A stretch of DNA of 64,000 nucleotides from Heterocephalus glaber. Lineage: Eukaryota; Chordata; Mammalia; Rodentia; Bathyergidae. The stretch covers positions 32,670,689-32,734,688 of the forward strand of contig NW_004624730.1 in the NCBI RefSeq assembly GCF_000247695.1, in the 5' to 3' direction. This document shows, one piece after another, positions 29,651 through 41,294 of the stretch (positions are counted from its first letter, which is position 1; each line of letters begins with the position of its first letter). Both the position numbers and the translations under genes were made by a program. The notes under the pieces are model-generated. The model was not told the origin of the DNA and did no database searches. It worked only from the letters and a program-made list of their open reading frames with translations.

Positions 29651-29691
29651 CATGGTAGTGCTTGCTTCAGCAGCACATATACTAAAAAACT
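29651..29691 (+). repeat. U6 snRNA 5'-end fragment inserted in L1
   Basis: Positions 29658-29687 match the first 30 bases of U6 snRNA (GTGCTTGCTTCAGCAGCACA, then TATACTAAAA) with two CpG-type changes. The 41-base insertion, including seven extra bases (CATGGTA), is flanked by AAAACT at 29645-29650 and 29686-29691. It is in the opposite orientation to the L1. It is far too short to be a working U6 gene. Confidence 0.85.
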
Positions 29692-31403
29692 TTTGTTGGA
29701 GTTCTTGGAGTCTTCTATAAAGAGTATCATGTCATCTGCAAATAATGACAATTTAACTGCTTCATTTCCAATCTTTATTCCTTTTATTTATTTCTCTTGT
29801 TTAATTGCTGTGGCTTTTTCCAGAACTATATTGAACGGGAGTGGTGAGACTGGACATCCTTGTCTTGTTCTTGATTTTAACATGAAGGATTTCACTTTTT
29901 TATTAGGTTGAGATAAAGACAATGTTTTCCAATTTTCTGTAGGGTTTTTATCATGAGTGAGTGTTGGATTTTGTTGAATGCTTTTTCTACATCTTTTGAG
30001 ATGATCATAAGATTTTTGTCCTTGGCTGTTAATATAGTGTATTACATTTATTGATTTGCATATACTGAACCATCCCTGCTTCCCTGGGATGAATCCCACT
30101 TGGTCAGGGTATATGATCTTCTTGATGATCTTCTGCGTCCTATTTGCCCATAGCTTATTAAAAATTTTGGCGTCTATGTTCATTAGGGAGATTGGTCTAT
30201 AGTACTCTTTCTCATTTGGGTCTTTCTCTGCTTCTGGGATCGAGGTGATGCTTGCTTCCAGGAATGAATTTGGGAATCTTGCTTCCCTTTCAATTTCATT
30301 GAAGAGTTTAAACAGTAGCGGCAATAGTTCTTCTCTAACTGTATTGTAGAATTCAGCAGTGAAGCCATCAAGACCTGGGCTTTTCTTAGTTGGCAAGTTT
30401 TTAATTATGTTTTTCAATTTCATTGATTGATACTGGCTTGTTTAGAATTTTTAGGTCTTCTTCATTCAAATTTGTTTATTCATGTGTATCTAGGAATCTG
30501 TCCATTTCTTCTGTGTTTTCCATCTTATTGACATATACATTCTCAAAGTAGGTATTCATGATCCTCTGGATTTCTGCTGCATCTGTGGTAATTTCACCCT
30601 TTTCATTCTTAATTGCATGGTTTGGAGCCTTTTCTTGCCTTTTTTTTGGATAAAATTGGCTAAGGGTTTGTCAATCTTGTTTATTCTTTTGAAGAACCAA
30701 CTCTTGGCTTCATTGATTTTTTTTGTATCATTCTCTTAGTCTCCATTGCATTGATTTCTGCTCTGAGCTTTATAATTTCCTCCCTTGTATGAGCTTTGGG
30801 TTTATCTTGCTCTTCTTTTTTCAAAAATTGAGATTCAGAATCAGGTTAATTGGCTCACTCTGTTTTCCTAATATGAGTATTCACTGCTATGAATTTCCCT
30901 CGTAAGACTTATTTTATTGTGTCCCATAGATATTGATATGTTGTATTGACATTATCATTTAATTGTAGAAACTGATTTCTTCTTTAATTTGCTCTGTGAC
31001 CCATTGGTTATTCAGAAGTGTGTTGATCAATTTCCATGTGTTTATGAAATTCTTGCGGTTTCTTTTGCTGTTGATCTCCAATTTCACACACTATGGTCTA
31101 ATAATATACAGGGAATAACTTCAATTCCTTTGCACCTACTTAAACATGATCTATGAGCGAGTATGTGGTCTCTTTTGGAGAATGACCAAAGAATGTGTAT
31201 TTTGATTTTGTGGGGTGGAACACTATGTAAATATCTGTTACATTCCTTTTTTGAGTTCTAGTATTTCATTGTTTATTTTCTGTCTAGTTGATCCATTTGT
31301 GACCATTGGGTATTGAGATCCCCCAATACTGTTGTATTACTGCTTATTTGATTTTTCATTTCTGTTAATATTTTTTGTATATAGCTTGGTGCACTAGTAT
31401 TTG

Positions 31404-31408
31404 GTGCG

Positions 31409-31445
<37 letters not shown>
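31404..31445 (+). repeat. (GC)n(AC)n microsatellite inside L1 ORF2
   Basis: A GCGCGCGCGC run passes into ACACAC repeats and then TATATATG, within the antisense L1 endonuclease region. It is a later expansion that breaks ORF2. Confidence 0.9.
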
Positions 31446-31449
<4 letters not shown>

Positions 31450-31839
31450 GTATATTTAAGATTGTCATCTCTTCCTCTTGGGTTTTTCCCTTTATAAGGA
31501 TGTAGTGTCCTTCTTTGTGCCTTTAAATCAGTGTTGGTTTGAAATCCATTTGATCTGCAAATAGGATAACTACTCCTGCTTATTAGGTTTCCTGTCACAT
31601 GGAGTACTGTTTTCCACCCTTTAAATTTCATTCTATGAATTTCTTTTTAAATTAAGTGTGTTTCTTGAGTGCAGCATATTGTTGGATCTTGCTTCTTAAT
31701 CCATTCTGCCATTCTATTTCTTTTGATTGGTGAATTAAGACCATTAACATTGATGGTTATAACTCATATGTATTGACTTATCCTTGTCATGATCTTTTCC
31801 TGTTGTTGAACCAACCCCCCCCCCCTTGCATTTAATTTG

Positions 31840-32876
31840 TTGTCTTGCCTCATGGATTCAATGTGTTTGGCTTTGTGGAGATGTGACCCTCATTGTCTTT
31901 TCCTAGGATGTTGCTTAAAATTTTTTGGAGTGCTGGTTTGGTATTCAGGAAGTTCTTTGTTACTCTTTGTCATGAAAGTATCTTTTCTTTATCAATTTTG
32001 AAAGATAGTTTTGCAGGATACATCAACCTGGGTTGGAGGTTTTTTCTTTAGGGCTTGAAATACTTCACTCCAGCCTCTTCTTGATTTGAAGGTTTGTGTT
32101 GAGAAGTCTACTGTGATTCTGATGGACTTTCCCTTGTATGTGATTTGTTTCTTTTCTCTAACTGCTTGTAATATTTTTTCTTCTGTTGGGTTTCTCCAAT
32201 CTTGACTATTATATGCCTAGGTGTAGTTTTTTTTTTTATCATGGTTAGTTGGAGTCCTATATGCTTTACTTATCTGTATGTCAAGTTCTTTTCCCCTTCT
32301 TGGGAAGTTTTCTGCCATTACTTCTGTGAATAGATTTTTATGTTATTTGCACTGTCTCTTGTATCTTTATTGACTACAACAAGTCTTATGTTATTCTTCT
32401 TTGCATCATCTAGAAGCTCCTGAATTGATTTCTCATGGCCCCTTGCTATTTTTAAAAAATCTTTCCTTTCCCAGTCAATAACCACAGTCCTGTCTTCTTT
32501 ATCTGATATTCTGTCCTCACATTGGCTCATTTTTCTGTGTAAACTTTCAGTGGAGTTTTTAATCTCCTGAATATCTGTATGAATCTCTTTTATGGATTCC
32601 ATTTCTTTCCTATGATGGGATTCTATTATGTTCCTGAGCTCCTCTATTTTTTTTATCTGTGTCTTCTCTAGACTTAGTAATCATGTTTTTCATTATGTTC
32701 ACAATCTCTCTTGTTATCTGAGAAATTATTCCTCATTTCATTTTGTCCAGATCCTTTTTCATTGCCAATTCAGGGATTCCAGGTGTTTGAGTTTTAGATT
32801 GTTCCATTTCACCCCCTAGATTTCCCTTTGATGATTTGAAAGTCTGAGTTTGCATCTTGTTTAAGTGTCTTCTCAT
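31840..32876 (-). pseudogene. L1 ORF1 (RNA-binding chaperone), decayed
   Basis: L1 ORF1p is a trimeric coiled-coil, RNA-binding protein. The start (MRRHLNKMQTQT-like) matches the ORF1 start at 62825 in the other L1. The coiled-coil and linker part is open at 32602-32318, with EIHTDIQEIKNSTESLHRKM and WERKDFLKIARGHEKSI. The C-terminal domain (QPRLMYPAKLSF-like) follows with frameshifts to about 31840. Confidence 0.8.
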
Positions 32877-34139
32877 TTCTATTTTTTGTTATTATTGAAG
32901 TGTTTGGTTTAATGTGCTACTTGTAAATTGCTTATTGCAAGTATCTTTATTACTAGTATTTAGAGCTCTTAGGGAATTGGTACTTCTTGGATTGTCTTCC
33001 TGATATAGTTGGCCTTTGAGTTTTGAGTCTGTAATAGCCTTTAGATCTCAGTCTTGGTATACCAGTAAAGACAACTGACTAGAGCAATCATGTCACCTTG
33101 GCCAAAGTAATATAAGCAGCAACAACAATAGCATCAAACACAGCTAAAAAATGACAAACTATGGTAGCTATTATTCTGACACCTTTGACTGCATAAACTA
33201 GACTTATGGTTATATATCAAAATCAAGGCCCAACCAGAAATACATTTACAGGTAGTAAGCCCTTCAATATAGTGGCTTTGCTCTCCAGGAAGAAGACTTG
33301 GAAGGAGTTGGAGTTGGGGGGTGGGGGGCCGTGGTTAGAGAAATAGGAGAGATTAAAAGTCGGGCTAGAGGACACAAGAGGATCACACAAACTTTGGGAA
33401 ACTGGTGAAGACAGGAGGAAAAGAGAGAAGGGAGAACAGAACAAACTAACAACAACAGGAAAACTAGAAACTGTAGTCACACTCTTAATAATAAGAACAA
33501 TCAAGAAAATAACAGAATAGGACAAAACAGGAACAAGAAAGAAGGGAAATGAAGAAGAAGAAAAGAGAAGAGAAAAGAAAAAAGAAGAAAGAGAGAAAGA
33601 GAAAGGAAAAAAAACAAGGCCCCCTTCGAGGTATGATTCTGCTATTGTTAGTATACAACATGGGCAGCAGTGTGTAGAATCAATGAGATTAATCTCAGTG
33701 AACCAGCTGTAGTCCAGTGAGATTCAGGCTGGTTTCTCTCTGTGAGGCCAGAATTGAGCTCCCTGACCTCCTATGGGTTACAACTCTACAAGGTTTGAGC
33801 CCCCTTTCCCCTATAGCAGGTTCAGGTTCTGTAGGAGGTGCTGGTCTTAGTAACTCACAAATCACTATAGTCCATTCTGTCTTTACTCTCCTAATGGGCT
33901 TCAGTTTTCAACAACAAGACTCTTGGAGAGGCCCTCTCTCACTGCTTCTCACCACTGTGCCATCTTCCTGAGCTCATAGCAATGGCTCTCTGGCCCCAGG
34001 TTCCTCTGCTGCATAGATCTGGATCTGAGAGATGCCCTGGTGGTGGGCACAGGTAGATACACTTGTGGGTGTGGGGAGGCTGCACATCTCCTGGGGTCCA
34101 GGAATGGGCATGATTTATTTCATGATAGCAGCCATTCTT

Positions 34140-34689
34140 TCTGGAGTGAGATAGAATCTTAGCATTGTTTTAATTTGCATCTCTCAAATGACCAGTTATG
34201 TTGAACATTTTTTCATGTATTTATTTGCTGTTTCTCCTCCCATCTGAGACATGTCTATTCATTTCAGATGCCCATTTTTGGATTGGGTTTATAAATTTGG
34301 GAGGCCTGATTTTTTTTGAGGTTTTTATGTATTCTTGATATTAGTCCTTTGTTTGAGGAACAGCTGGAAAAAATTTTTTTCCCACACTGTGGGTTTTCTC
34401 TTCACTCTGTGGTGGTTTCTCTTGCTGTGCAAAAGCTATTTAATAAGATGAGATCCCAGGGGCTGGGGATTTAGCTCAATGGTTCCGACACTTATCTCAC
34501 AAGCTCACAGTCCTGAGTTTGATCCCTGGTAACCCCCCACACACACACACACACAAAAAAACTCCTAAAGGTCTTAAAGATGAGATCCCAGTTGCTGATT
34601 CTTTCAGATAGTTCCTGTGTGATTGGGGTTTTCTTCATAAAGTCTTTGCCTACACCAGTGTCTCAAAGAGTTCTACCTATTCTGTCTTC
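34140..34689 (-). mobile_element. L1 ORF2 C-terminal part, sense piece of a 5'-inverted L1
   Basis: On plus this is antisense L1: GGAGTGAGATAGAATCTTAG, TTTTAATTTGCATCTCTCAA, CATTTTTTCATGTATTT, GCTGTGCAAAAGCTATTTA and TCATAAAGTCTTTGCCTAC. It covers the region just 3' of the piece found inverted at 34690-35390. An ID SINE is inserted at 34460-34576. Confidence 0.75.
34460..34576 (+). repeat. ID SINE with 15-bp target duplication
   Basis: GGGCTGGGGATTTAGCTCAA is the 5' end and A box and GAGTTTGATCCCTGG the B box; (AC)n and A-rich sequence form the tail. It is flanked by a perfect 15-base duplication, AAGATGAGATCCCAG, at 34445-34459 and 34577-34591, so the insertion borders are exact. Confidence 0.95.
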
Positions 34690-35390
34690 CAGCAGATATA
34701 GCCTTCCTATACATGAATAACAAACTCACTGAGAGAGAAATTAGGGAAAGCACCTTTCACAATAGCATCCAAAGAATAAATGAAATACCTAAGACTCAAT
34801 CTAATGAAGGAAGTAAAAGACCTCTACTTTGAAAACTACAGTACTCTGAAAAAGAAGATCAAAGAGGGTATCAAAAAATGGAAAGATATCCCTTGTTGTT
34901 GGGTAAGAATAACCAATATAAGAAAATGGCCATACTTCCAAAATTGTTACACAGATTTAATGCAATTCTGATCAAAAGTCCAACAGCATATCTCACAGAT
35001 TTAGAGAAAACAATCCAAAAATTCATTTGGAACCAAAAGAGACCCAGAATAGCAAAGGCAATCCTGGACAACACAGACAAGGCAGGGAGCATTGTGATTC
35101 TCTGACTTGAAATTATACTACAAAGCTACTGTGATTTAAAAAGAAAAAGCATGGTATTGGCAAAAAAAAAAAAGCATTGGTATTGGATCAATGGAACAGA
35201 TTAGAATATGCAGAAACAACTCCAGACATACTCAACCAACTTATCTTTGACAAAAGAGCCAAACACCTTCCCAGGAAGAAAGACAGCCTCTGTAATAAAT
35301 GGTATCAAAAAACTGGCTTTCCACATGCTGAAAATTAGAATTGGCCCATATCTTTCACCATGCACTAAACTAAAATTGAAATGGATCAAC
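34690..35390 (+). mobile_element. L1 ORF2 C-terminal part, inverted piece
   Basis: Plus-strand L1 ORF2: ATACATGAATAACAAACTCA onward. Translated stretches include [55 protein letters not shown] and, further on, NTFPGRKTASVINGIKKLAF. These match the C-terminal region of L1 ORF2p. Joined to the opposite-strand piece at 34690, it has the form of a twin-priming 5' inversion of a minus-strand L1. It ends where the Tigger sequence resumes. Confidence 0.75.
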
Positions 35391-35583
35391 GATTGTACTG
35401 TATTTTTTAGGAAATGGTAAGAAAAAAATCTATTCATGTTTAGTATAGGCCCAGCAATCATAGACATAATTGCATAGTATACATCAGCAACAACATAAAA
35501 TTTCTTTCTGGGTATTTTAATCTGTGTTTGGTTGACCTGTTGATGTCTAACCTGTGGTTACAGAAGTCTCACTTACTAACCAT
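35391..35583 (+). mobile_element. Tigger-type DNA transposon, right piece
   Basis: Tigger wording resumes: TGTACTGTATTTTTTAGG, GTAAGAAAAAAATCTATTCA, TGTTTAGTATAG, and near the end TTGGTTGACCTGTTGATG and GGTTACAGAAGTCTCACTTA. It joins in register to the left piece at 29105-29328. Confidence 0.75.
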
Positions 35584-38380
35584 TGTACCAAGCACCCAAA
35601 TATTTTGAAATGCAGCATGAGTTTTGTTCTTCCTCACACAAAATCTGATGCAGACTAGTCAGAACTCCTGGGCAGTTATTTTCTCATCTATGTCTTCAAT
35701 ACATGGGCTTTTACTAATATTTTTATACCACTTCTGAGCTCTTTCTTCCCACGATGTGGAAGAGGGGCAGGTAAATAGGGGGTCTGGGGAGGTGCACAGT
35801 ATATATTGTCATCTAAGGCCTAGAAGAAAGAGTCAAAATTTTCACTCACATTTCTTTGATCAGAACTAGTCACATGAAAGCCTGGGAAAAGTCTATTTCA
35901 TAGCAGCCATTTTAACAGCTCTGGAAAGCAATATCTCTAAATATATTGTTTATAATTTATTGTTCCTTTAACTCCTGATCCTTTGCATAAAGTGTAATCT
36001 ATAGCACACCAGAGTTAAGAAGTATTTAAAATAGTCCTCACTCTACAACACCAAACCTAATTTTATGGGGTTTGAGAGGTTAAAATTTACTTTTTTATTT
36101 TATTTGATATCCTCTGTGAAATGCTAAAACTACATCCTAATCTATTTTCAACCCAGAATTTAGTTTTCCTGTTTGAGATATACCCATAAAATATTGTGTT
36201 CAAGGATGAACCACCTTCAAAACAATCTGGGCCAGTAGACAGAAGACAAGCTCTCAGGAAGGCCCTATCCTCCACTGGCTGAGTGGATTTGGGAGAGTCA
36301 ACTCTCTAGGGTCTATCTCTTCCTCTCAAAGTAAGCAAGCAAACAAAACACTAAATACTGGAAATGCAGGAACAGAACTACGTGGTATTTCTAATTTAGA
36401 ATTTGATGACTTCAGTAATGTTGATATTCTTAGATACCAGGCCACATTAAGAGCTTCCTTGACCTTGTGATTTCTTACATTTAGAAGCTCTAACATATTT
36501 CACCCTAAGCATTTTAAAATATAATCAGATTCCACTTGAAATATAATTTATATGCAACTATGCAAAGTTTTTATATTTTAAAATCAACTTTAAAAATAAT
36601 CTAAACCATTTATTGATCTTAACACTGTGCCTATAGGCCTCAATGATACATTGGTTCTCCAAAGAACCACTTTCCAGATTCTCACAAAGTGGCTTTTAGT
36701 ATGCCTTAGCAGGTTTTAATATCTAGAGTACCTACAAAATGGAACATATATTGAAACACTTTATTCTTAAACAATAGAGCCCACATAAGTTGCTACATTC
36801 ACCTGGAAAACCAAAGGAACTGTAATGTAGATTGACTGAAGGGCAGCCTCATGATACAGAAGCCCAGAACTATTCAAGCTTTGGTGGCTCTTATGTGCTC
36901 AAACATAATTGTGGAAATAAGCTGGGTGTATCGTGCATAAAAGGGTCTAAAGATTTGAAAGGGAGTTTGATTTATGTGAAAGCATTATTTATAGTAGTTG
37001 TGCTGCAAGAGAATGGGAAATAAACACCTTAAAATATAGGCTATTAGACTATAGTCTCTGATATGAAGAAATTCGATGGGTTGAAGCTTCTCTGCAAAAA
37101 AGTTAGGCAGCTTATTCAATCAATACTCTACATTATCTACCCTCCTTTAGCTCCCCAGAGAGAACTGTTGCTAACATGTAGATCTGCCATATTACCCAGG
37201 AAAGCCTCCAGCTAGAGACACTATTGAGGGACTTGTGAAAGAAGTAAGACAGAGGAATTTCTCCTCAGGCATCACCTAACCCTGAGCAGAGAGCAGGAAA
37301 ACCACAGCTGGTAAATCCAAACTGAGTTAGGCAAGCACCCACTTCTACTCACGTCTTCAGACTCCAGCTCTTCTTTGATAAGTCATTTTGGCATCAGTGC
37401 AGATAATCTGAACTGGTTAAGACTTAGGCAACCCAAAGAATTCTTGTTAAAAGGTTTGTTGATGTACCATGTAACAATCAAAGTAAAACATTTGTGACAA
37501 TGTAAGCTTCCAAAATGTCTGTCACCACTAGTTGACCTGGTGACTGATAAGCTCATTTATCGATCAGGTCTTCCAATGGTAAATAGAGACTGCTTCTTTC
37601 TGTAAACTAATAAAACTGTTTTCTTAAGGCAATAAATGCCTCCAAAATACCAGCTTTCTTAAAAAATACAAAACCAACATAATAATCCTTTTGTTTAAAT
37701 GCTGGTAGTTTATGAACCATAAAGAACAAACAGAATTTCTTGACATTTTTCAGCCCTGAATTTTATGACATAGCTATTTTTTAACCCAAGATTTTAAATA
37801 AAGTTGTCATGTAAGGCCAGTATTAAAAATTAGTGAAACATATTTTAAAAACCATGGCCTATTCTGAAATCAACTGGATTTGGCAAGCATATAACCAATT
37901 ACAAACCTATTTTGTAATTTGGAATTAGGCCAAGCCATTAAGATAGCCTACACAAAACAGTCCAGGCTAATAAAGGAAGAACTCAAAAATTAGAATGAAC
38001 CCAAAATGAGGATACCAGCTGCCTAACACCTGGTAGTTAATAAAAACCAAAATCAAATGGTAAGAATAGCTGGAGGAATGGCTGAAGCACAGAGTGATAA
38101 ACTGTGTCAAGATGACTATTTACAGAAAAAGAAGGAACTCTGCAGAGAAGGAAAGAACTCAAATTTCCCAAACCAATAAATTCTAATTCAAACAATCCAA
38201 GTTTACATCAGAGAATTTCAGCACCAATATTTAACTTGAGTTTTATAGTGGAAGACAAAATAAAAAAAATCTAAGTCCTATCTAGGAGTATATAGACAGA
38301 AATTGACAACTAAAACCTTAAATGATTTTATTGCTGTTTCTTATTAAAACTCCAAAATAAAGTAAGGAAAACCTGCCCTG
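35584..38380. other. Gene-free stretch
   Basis: No gene, RNA gene or clear repeat was recognised. The sequence is A/T-rich with short unrelated reading frames on both strands. Confidence 0.55.
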
Positions 38381-38384
38381 AGAG

Positions 38385-38490
38385 GCTCTCATCTTGAGCA
38401 AGTTTCTTAATCTCTTTGGTCTTCAATTTCTCATCTAAGTTGACTTAGACTAGAAGATGTCTAAAATCTGTTCCAGCTCCAACATTGCAT
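38385..38490 (+). repeat. MIR-like SINE fragment
   Basis: TCTTGAGCAAGTTTCTTAAT, CTCTTTGGTCTTCAATTTCT and CATCTAAGTTGACTTAGACT follow the 'gggcaagtcacttaacctctctgagcctcagtttcctcatctg' order of MIR. Confidence 0.7.
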
Positions 38491-39539
38491 TTTCACTAAA
38501 ACACTTTTCAGCATGACTAAATCAAGGGAATGGTATGTTACTGTGAACAATAAGAACAAGAGTCAATGCTTGTTCTAGTTTTTAAAATCATTAAATTAAC
38601 TCATAGGGCCTAAATTTACAGTTCATTCCTAATTTCCTTATTAGGACATTGTTTTTTGTGCCTAGTGAACAATATGGCCGACTGCAAGACATTGTGCAAA
38701 AGTCCCTAGTAATTTCTCAATGTACCAATGTACTCTGCTTTGAGGTGGATTTTTTTATTTTTTGAGGTGGATTCTTAACAGTACAGCCACAATAACAACA
38801 AATTTTTACCCTTACTCTATCACTGTAATTACTGTGCAAGGAGCAGACTTGTTTTGTTTTCTTTTTGTTTTGTGTTGTGCTGTTTTCAGGACAAGTTCTT
38901 AAATATAAGGGAAGTGAATTCTTGAAGCCACACCCATATTTTAGCAGCTTGCTTCCCTCAGGACCTTCCTTCTGATTTCATCCAGCCCTATATATAGGAA
39001 CGTGCCTGGGGAGACAGCTCCCCATGCATGCAGCACAGTCTTCCCTGGGAGGAAGAGGCAAGCTTTTCAAAGGAAGACCCCCTGTACCAATTACAATGCC
39101 TGGCACAGAGAAGGAGCTTAACAAATTCTAGGTGGAAGACTCCAAGCATTTTAGGCCTAATAAAACTAAACTCATCACAGGACTGCAGGACTTTCCTGAC
39201 TCACCCAATAAATAACCTTTCCCAAAAGCCACTAGGTGCTTTTGTGTTCATATGACAGTATCCCAGATCAAAGGAAGGCATTTGAGAAGGAACTACTAAG
39301 TCCAAATGTTTTGGCTCTAAGTTCTAGAACTCAGAATAAGAATCAGAAGGGAATCTCAGGCTCTTTCAGTTTTTACAATACATACGCATCCTCACCCTTC
39401 AATAACTTATCTTTAAAAATTACATTATGATGCCATAGATTTTTCACTTAAAGTCATTAGTATAGTTTAAGACTTACTGAATAGAACAAACAAGACTGGA
39501 AAGGGAGATAGAGAAAAGGGAATTACTATTTTTTTTAGC

Positions 39540-39712
39540 TCTGTTAAATTACATGTACAGTTCTGGGTACTTTACATGGAGCGTCTCATTGAAGCCACAA
39601 GCTGTTAGTTTCCATTTCTAGACAAGAAAAGCATGGTTTGCAGAAGTCAGTTTGCTTATGCATAATTACTTAGCTGGAAAAATTACAAAGCTGGGACTAA
39701 AATCCAGATTTT
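39540..39712 (+). repeat. MIR SINE fragment
   Basis: TGGGTACTTTACATGGAGCG, TCATTGAAGCCACAAGCTG, TTACTTAGCTGGAAAAATTA and AAGCTGGGACTAAAATCCAG follow the MIR order. It is well diverged. Confidence 0.75.
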
Positions 39713-39929
39713 TTTTTGCTATTTATCTCTTTCAAAAAGCCTTTCCATTTATGTTTGACTCATTTAAACAACAATCAAAGGAATCACAGTAAATCTGTAT
39801 TCACTTGCTTCATAAAGTATTTGGCTTTTCTCTACCAGATCTTGTATTCTGCCTCTTTAAGGCCCAGATCAACACTCCTAAGAAATTTCTATTTATTATT
39901 TACCTCACTTTACACCATTTCTTGACAAA

Positions 39930-40445
39930 AATATGGCACCATTAAGAATGAATCGTATCCTCCCAAAAGATGTTGATTTCCTAAACCCCCAGTACCTACA
40001 AATGAAATCTTTTTTTTTTTTTTTTTTGCAGGGGTGGGGTACCAGGGATCGAACTCGGTCCTTTGCACTTGAGTAGCAGGCGGCGAAACGACTGAGCTAA
40101 ATCTCTGGCCCTGAAATCTTATTTTGAAATAAGATATTTTCATATGTTCAAGTTAAGATGAGGTCATTAGGGTGGCCCTGATTCCAGTATGATTGGTGCT
40201 CTTGTAACAGAGGAAAGCTGGACAAAGAAACATAATGTACCCAGGGAGAATGATTCTTCTGCCAGCCAAGGCATGCCAAAGATGTCAGCAAACCCTAGAA
40301 GAAGCTAGGTGAAAGGTATGAAATGTCCTCCCTCACAACTTCAAGAATCTTGCAGACACCTTGTGATTGAACTTCTGGCTTCCAAAAATGTGACACAATA
40401 GTTTTCTAATATTTAATCTGCTCAGTTTGTGGAAACTAAGACAAC
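39930..40445 (+). repeat. MLT1-type MaLR LTR, split by an ID SINE
   Basis: GAATCGTATCCTCCCAAAAG, ACCCCCAGTACCTACAAATG, then after the SINE GTTCAAGTTAAGATGAGGTC, ATTAGGGTGGCCCTGATTCC, GCCAGCCAAGGCATGCCAAA, GAAGAAGCTAGGTGAAAGG and CACCTTGTGATTGAACTTCT. This is the standard MLT1A/B-like series. Confidence 0.8.
40012..40111 (-). repeat. ID SINE with 9-bp target duplication, young
   Basis: On the minus strand it reads GGGCCAGAGATTTAGCTCAG (A box), then a TCGTTTCGCCGCCTGC-like middle, a GAGTTCGATCCCTGG-type B box, and a long A tail (T run on plus at 40011-40027). TGAAATCTT flanks it at 40003-40011 and 40112-40120. Confidence 0.93.
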
Positions 40446-41294
40446 CACCATTTGATAAACACTATAATACATATAGCCATAAAAAAACAGCTAAAAATTA
40501 TACGACACAGAACTATTCAGAAAATCAAATAAAAATTCAGAAAGTTAAAATAATCTAATATCTTATCAATATATATTTATTTTACTCTAATCACTACCAT
40601 ATTCAGAAAATGAGGCCATTGGATGTAACCAAGTATTTTAATTACATGAATTGGTCACAATATAAAACCTTATAGTCTAATAAGTAATTTTCATACCTCC
40701 TAGAGCTGTATACTCCAAGATTTATGCACATGATATTGACAAGTATATTTTTAATTCTCAGATGAAATTGATATTATCCAGAAACTGAAGGATATTTAGC
40801 TAATAAAAATCAGTCATAAATTTCAGCCGTGTGAAAATTGATTGTTAACACTGACAATCAAGGGGATAAAGAGGGATAGGCTTCATAAGTAACTTTTCCA
40901 AAACCGTTAGTAGTAGTTTCCAACTACTCAACTTAGAGACACTCATGGTAATGGATATGAAAGTATCCATTACCAGTTTCATTAAAAGCACAAAAGAAAA
41001 AATTCAAAAACATAAGATTGCATTTTAAACAACTCAATTCAACTTGTTCGGAAATAATGAAATTCATTTGTAAATTAGCTGGAAAATCACCAGAGAGTTG
41101 AGATAATCATGCTTCCACTGTACATCATAGATTAGCTGGCACCAAGAAAAGAAAAATAGATCATGATAATAGGTTACATAGATCCACACATTTTATATTT
41201 CTCTGTATCTATTTCTCATTAGTCACCAACCAGCACTTCTTCTAGCTGCAGCTTATTGAAATGCATTATTGAAGAAACTATTTAAAAATTTACT

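Larger units (their letters stand above)
29580..31775 (-). pseudogene. L1 ORF2 (endonuclease + partial reverse transcriptase), decayed
   Basis: ORF2 supplies the endonuclease and reverse transcriptase for L1 and for SINE copying. Visible parts are the endonuclease start near 31775, the SDHxAxxLEI-like end near 31090, and the longest intact piece at 30423-29788. That piece carries [37 protein letters not shown] and [16 protein letters not shown], which are motifs 0-4 of the L1 reverse transcriptase. The FADD catalytic motif and C-terminal domain are not present in this run. Confidence 0.9.
29331..34135 (-). mobile_element. Near full-length L1, 3' half of ORF2 missing
   Basis: Read on the minus strand: a 5'UTR-like segment (34135 to about 32880), ORF1 (from ATG 32876-32874 to about 31840), ORF2 endonuclease region (start near 31775) and the N-terminal half of the reverse transcriptase (to about 29580). 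It then jumps directly to the L1 3'UTR (about 29575-29362) and an oligo(T) tract on the plus strand at 29331-29361, which is the poly(A) tail. The rest of ORF2 is absent between 29580 and 29575. A U6 fragment sits at 29658-29687. ORFs are broken by stops and shifts, so this copy is dead. Confidence 0.85.

Noticed and set aside
29658..29687. U6 snRNA gene
   Set aside because: Only the first 30 bases are present, with no Pol III promoter elements and no 3' terminator. It is an insertion fragment.
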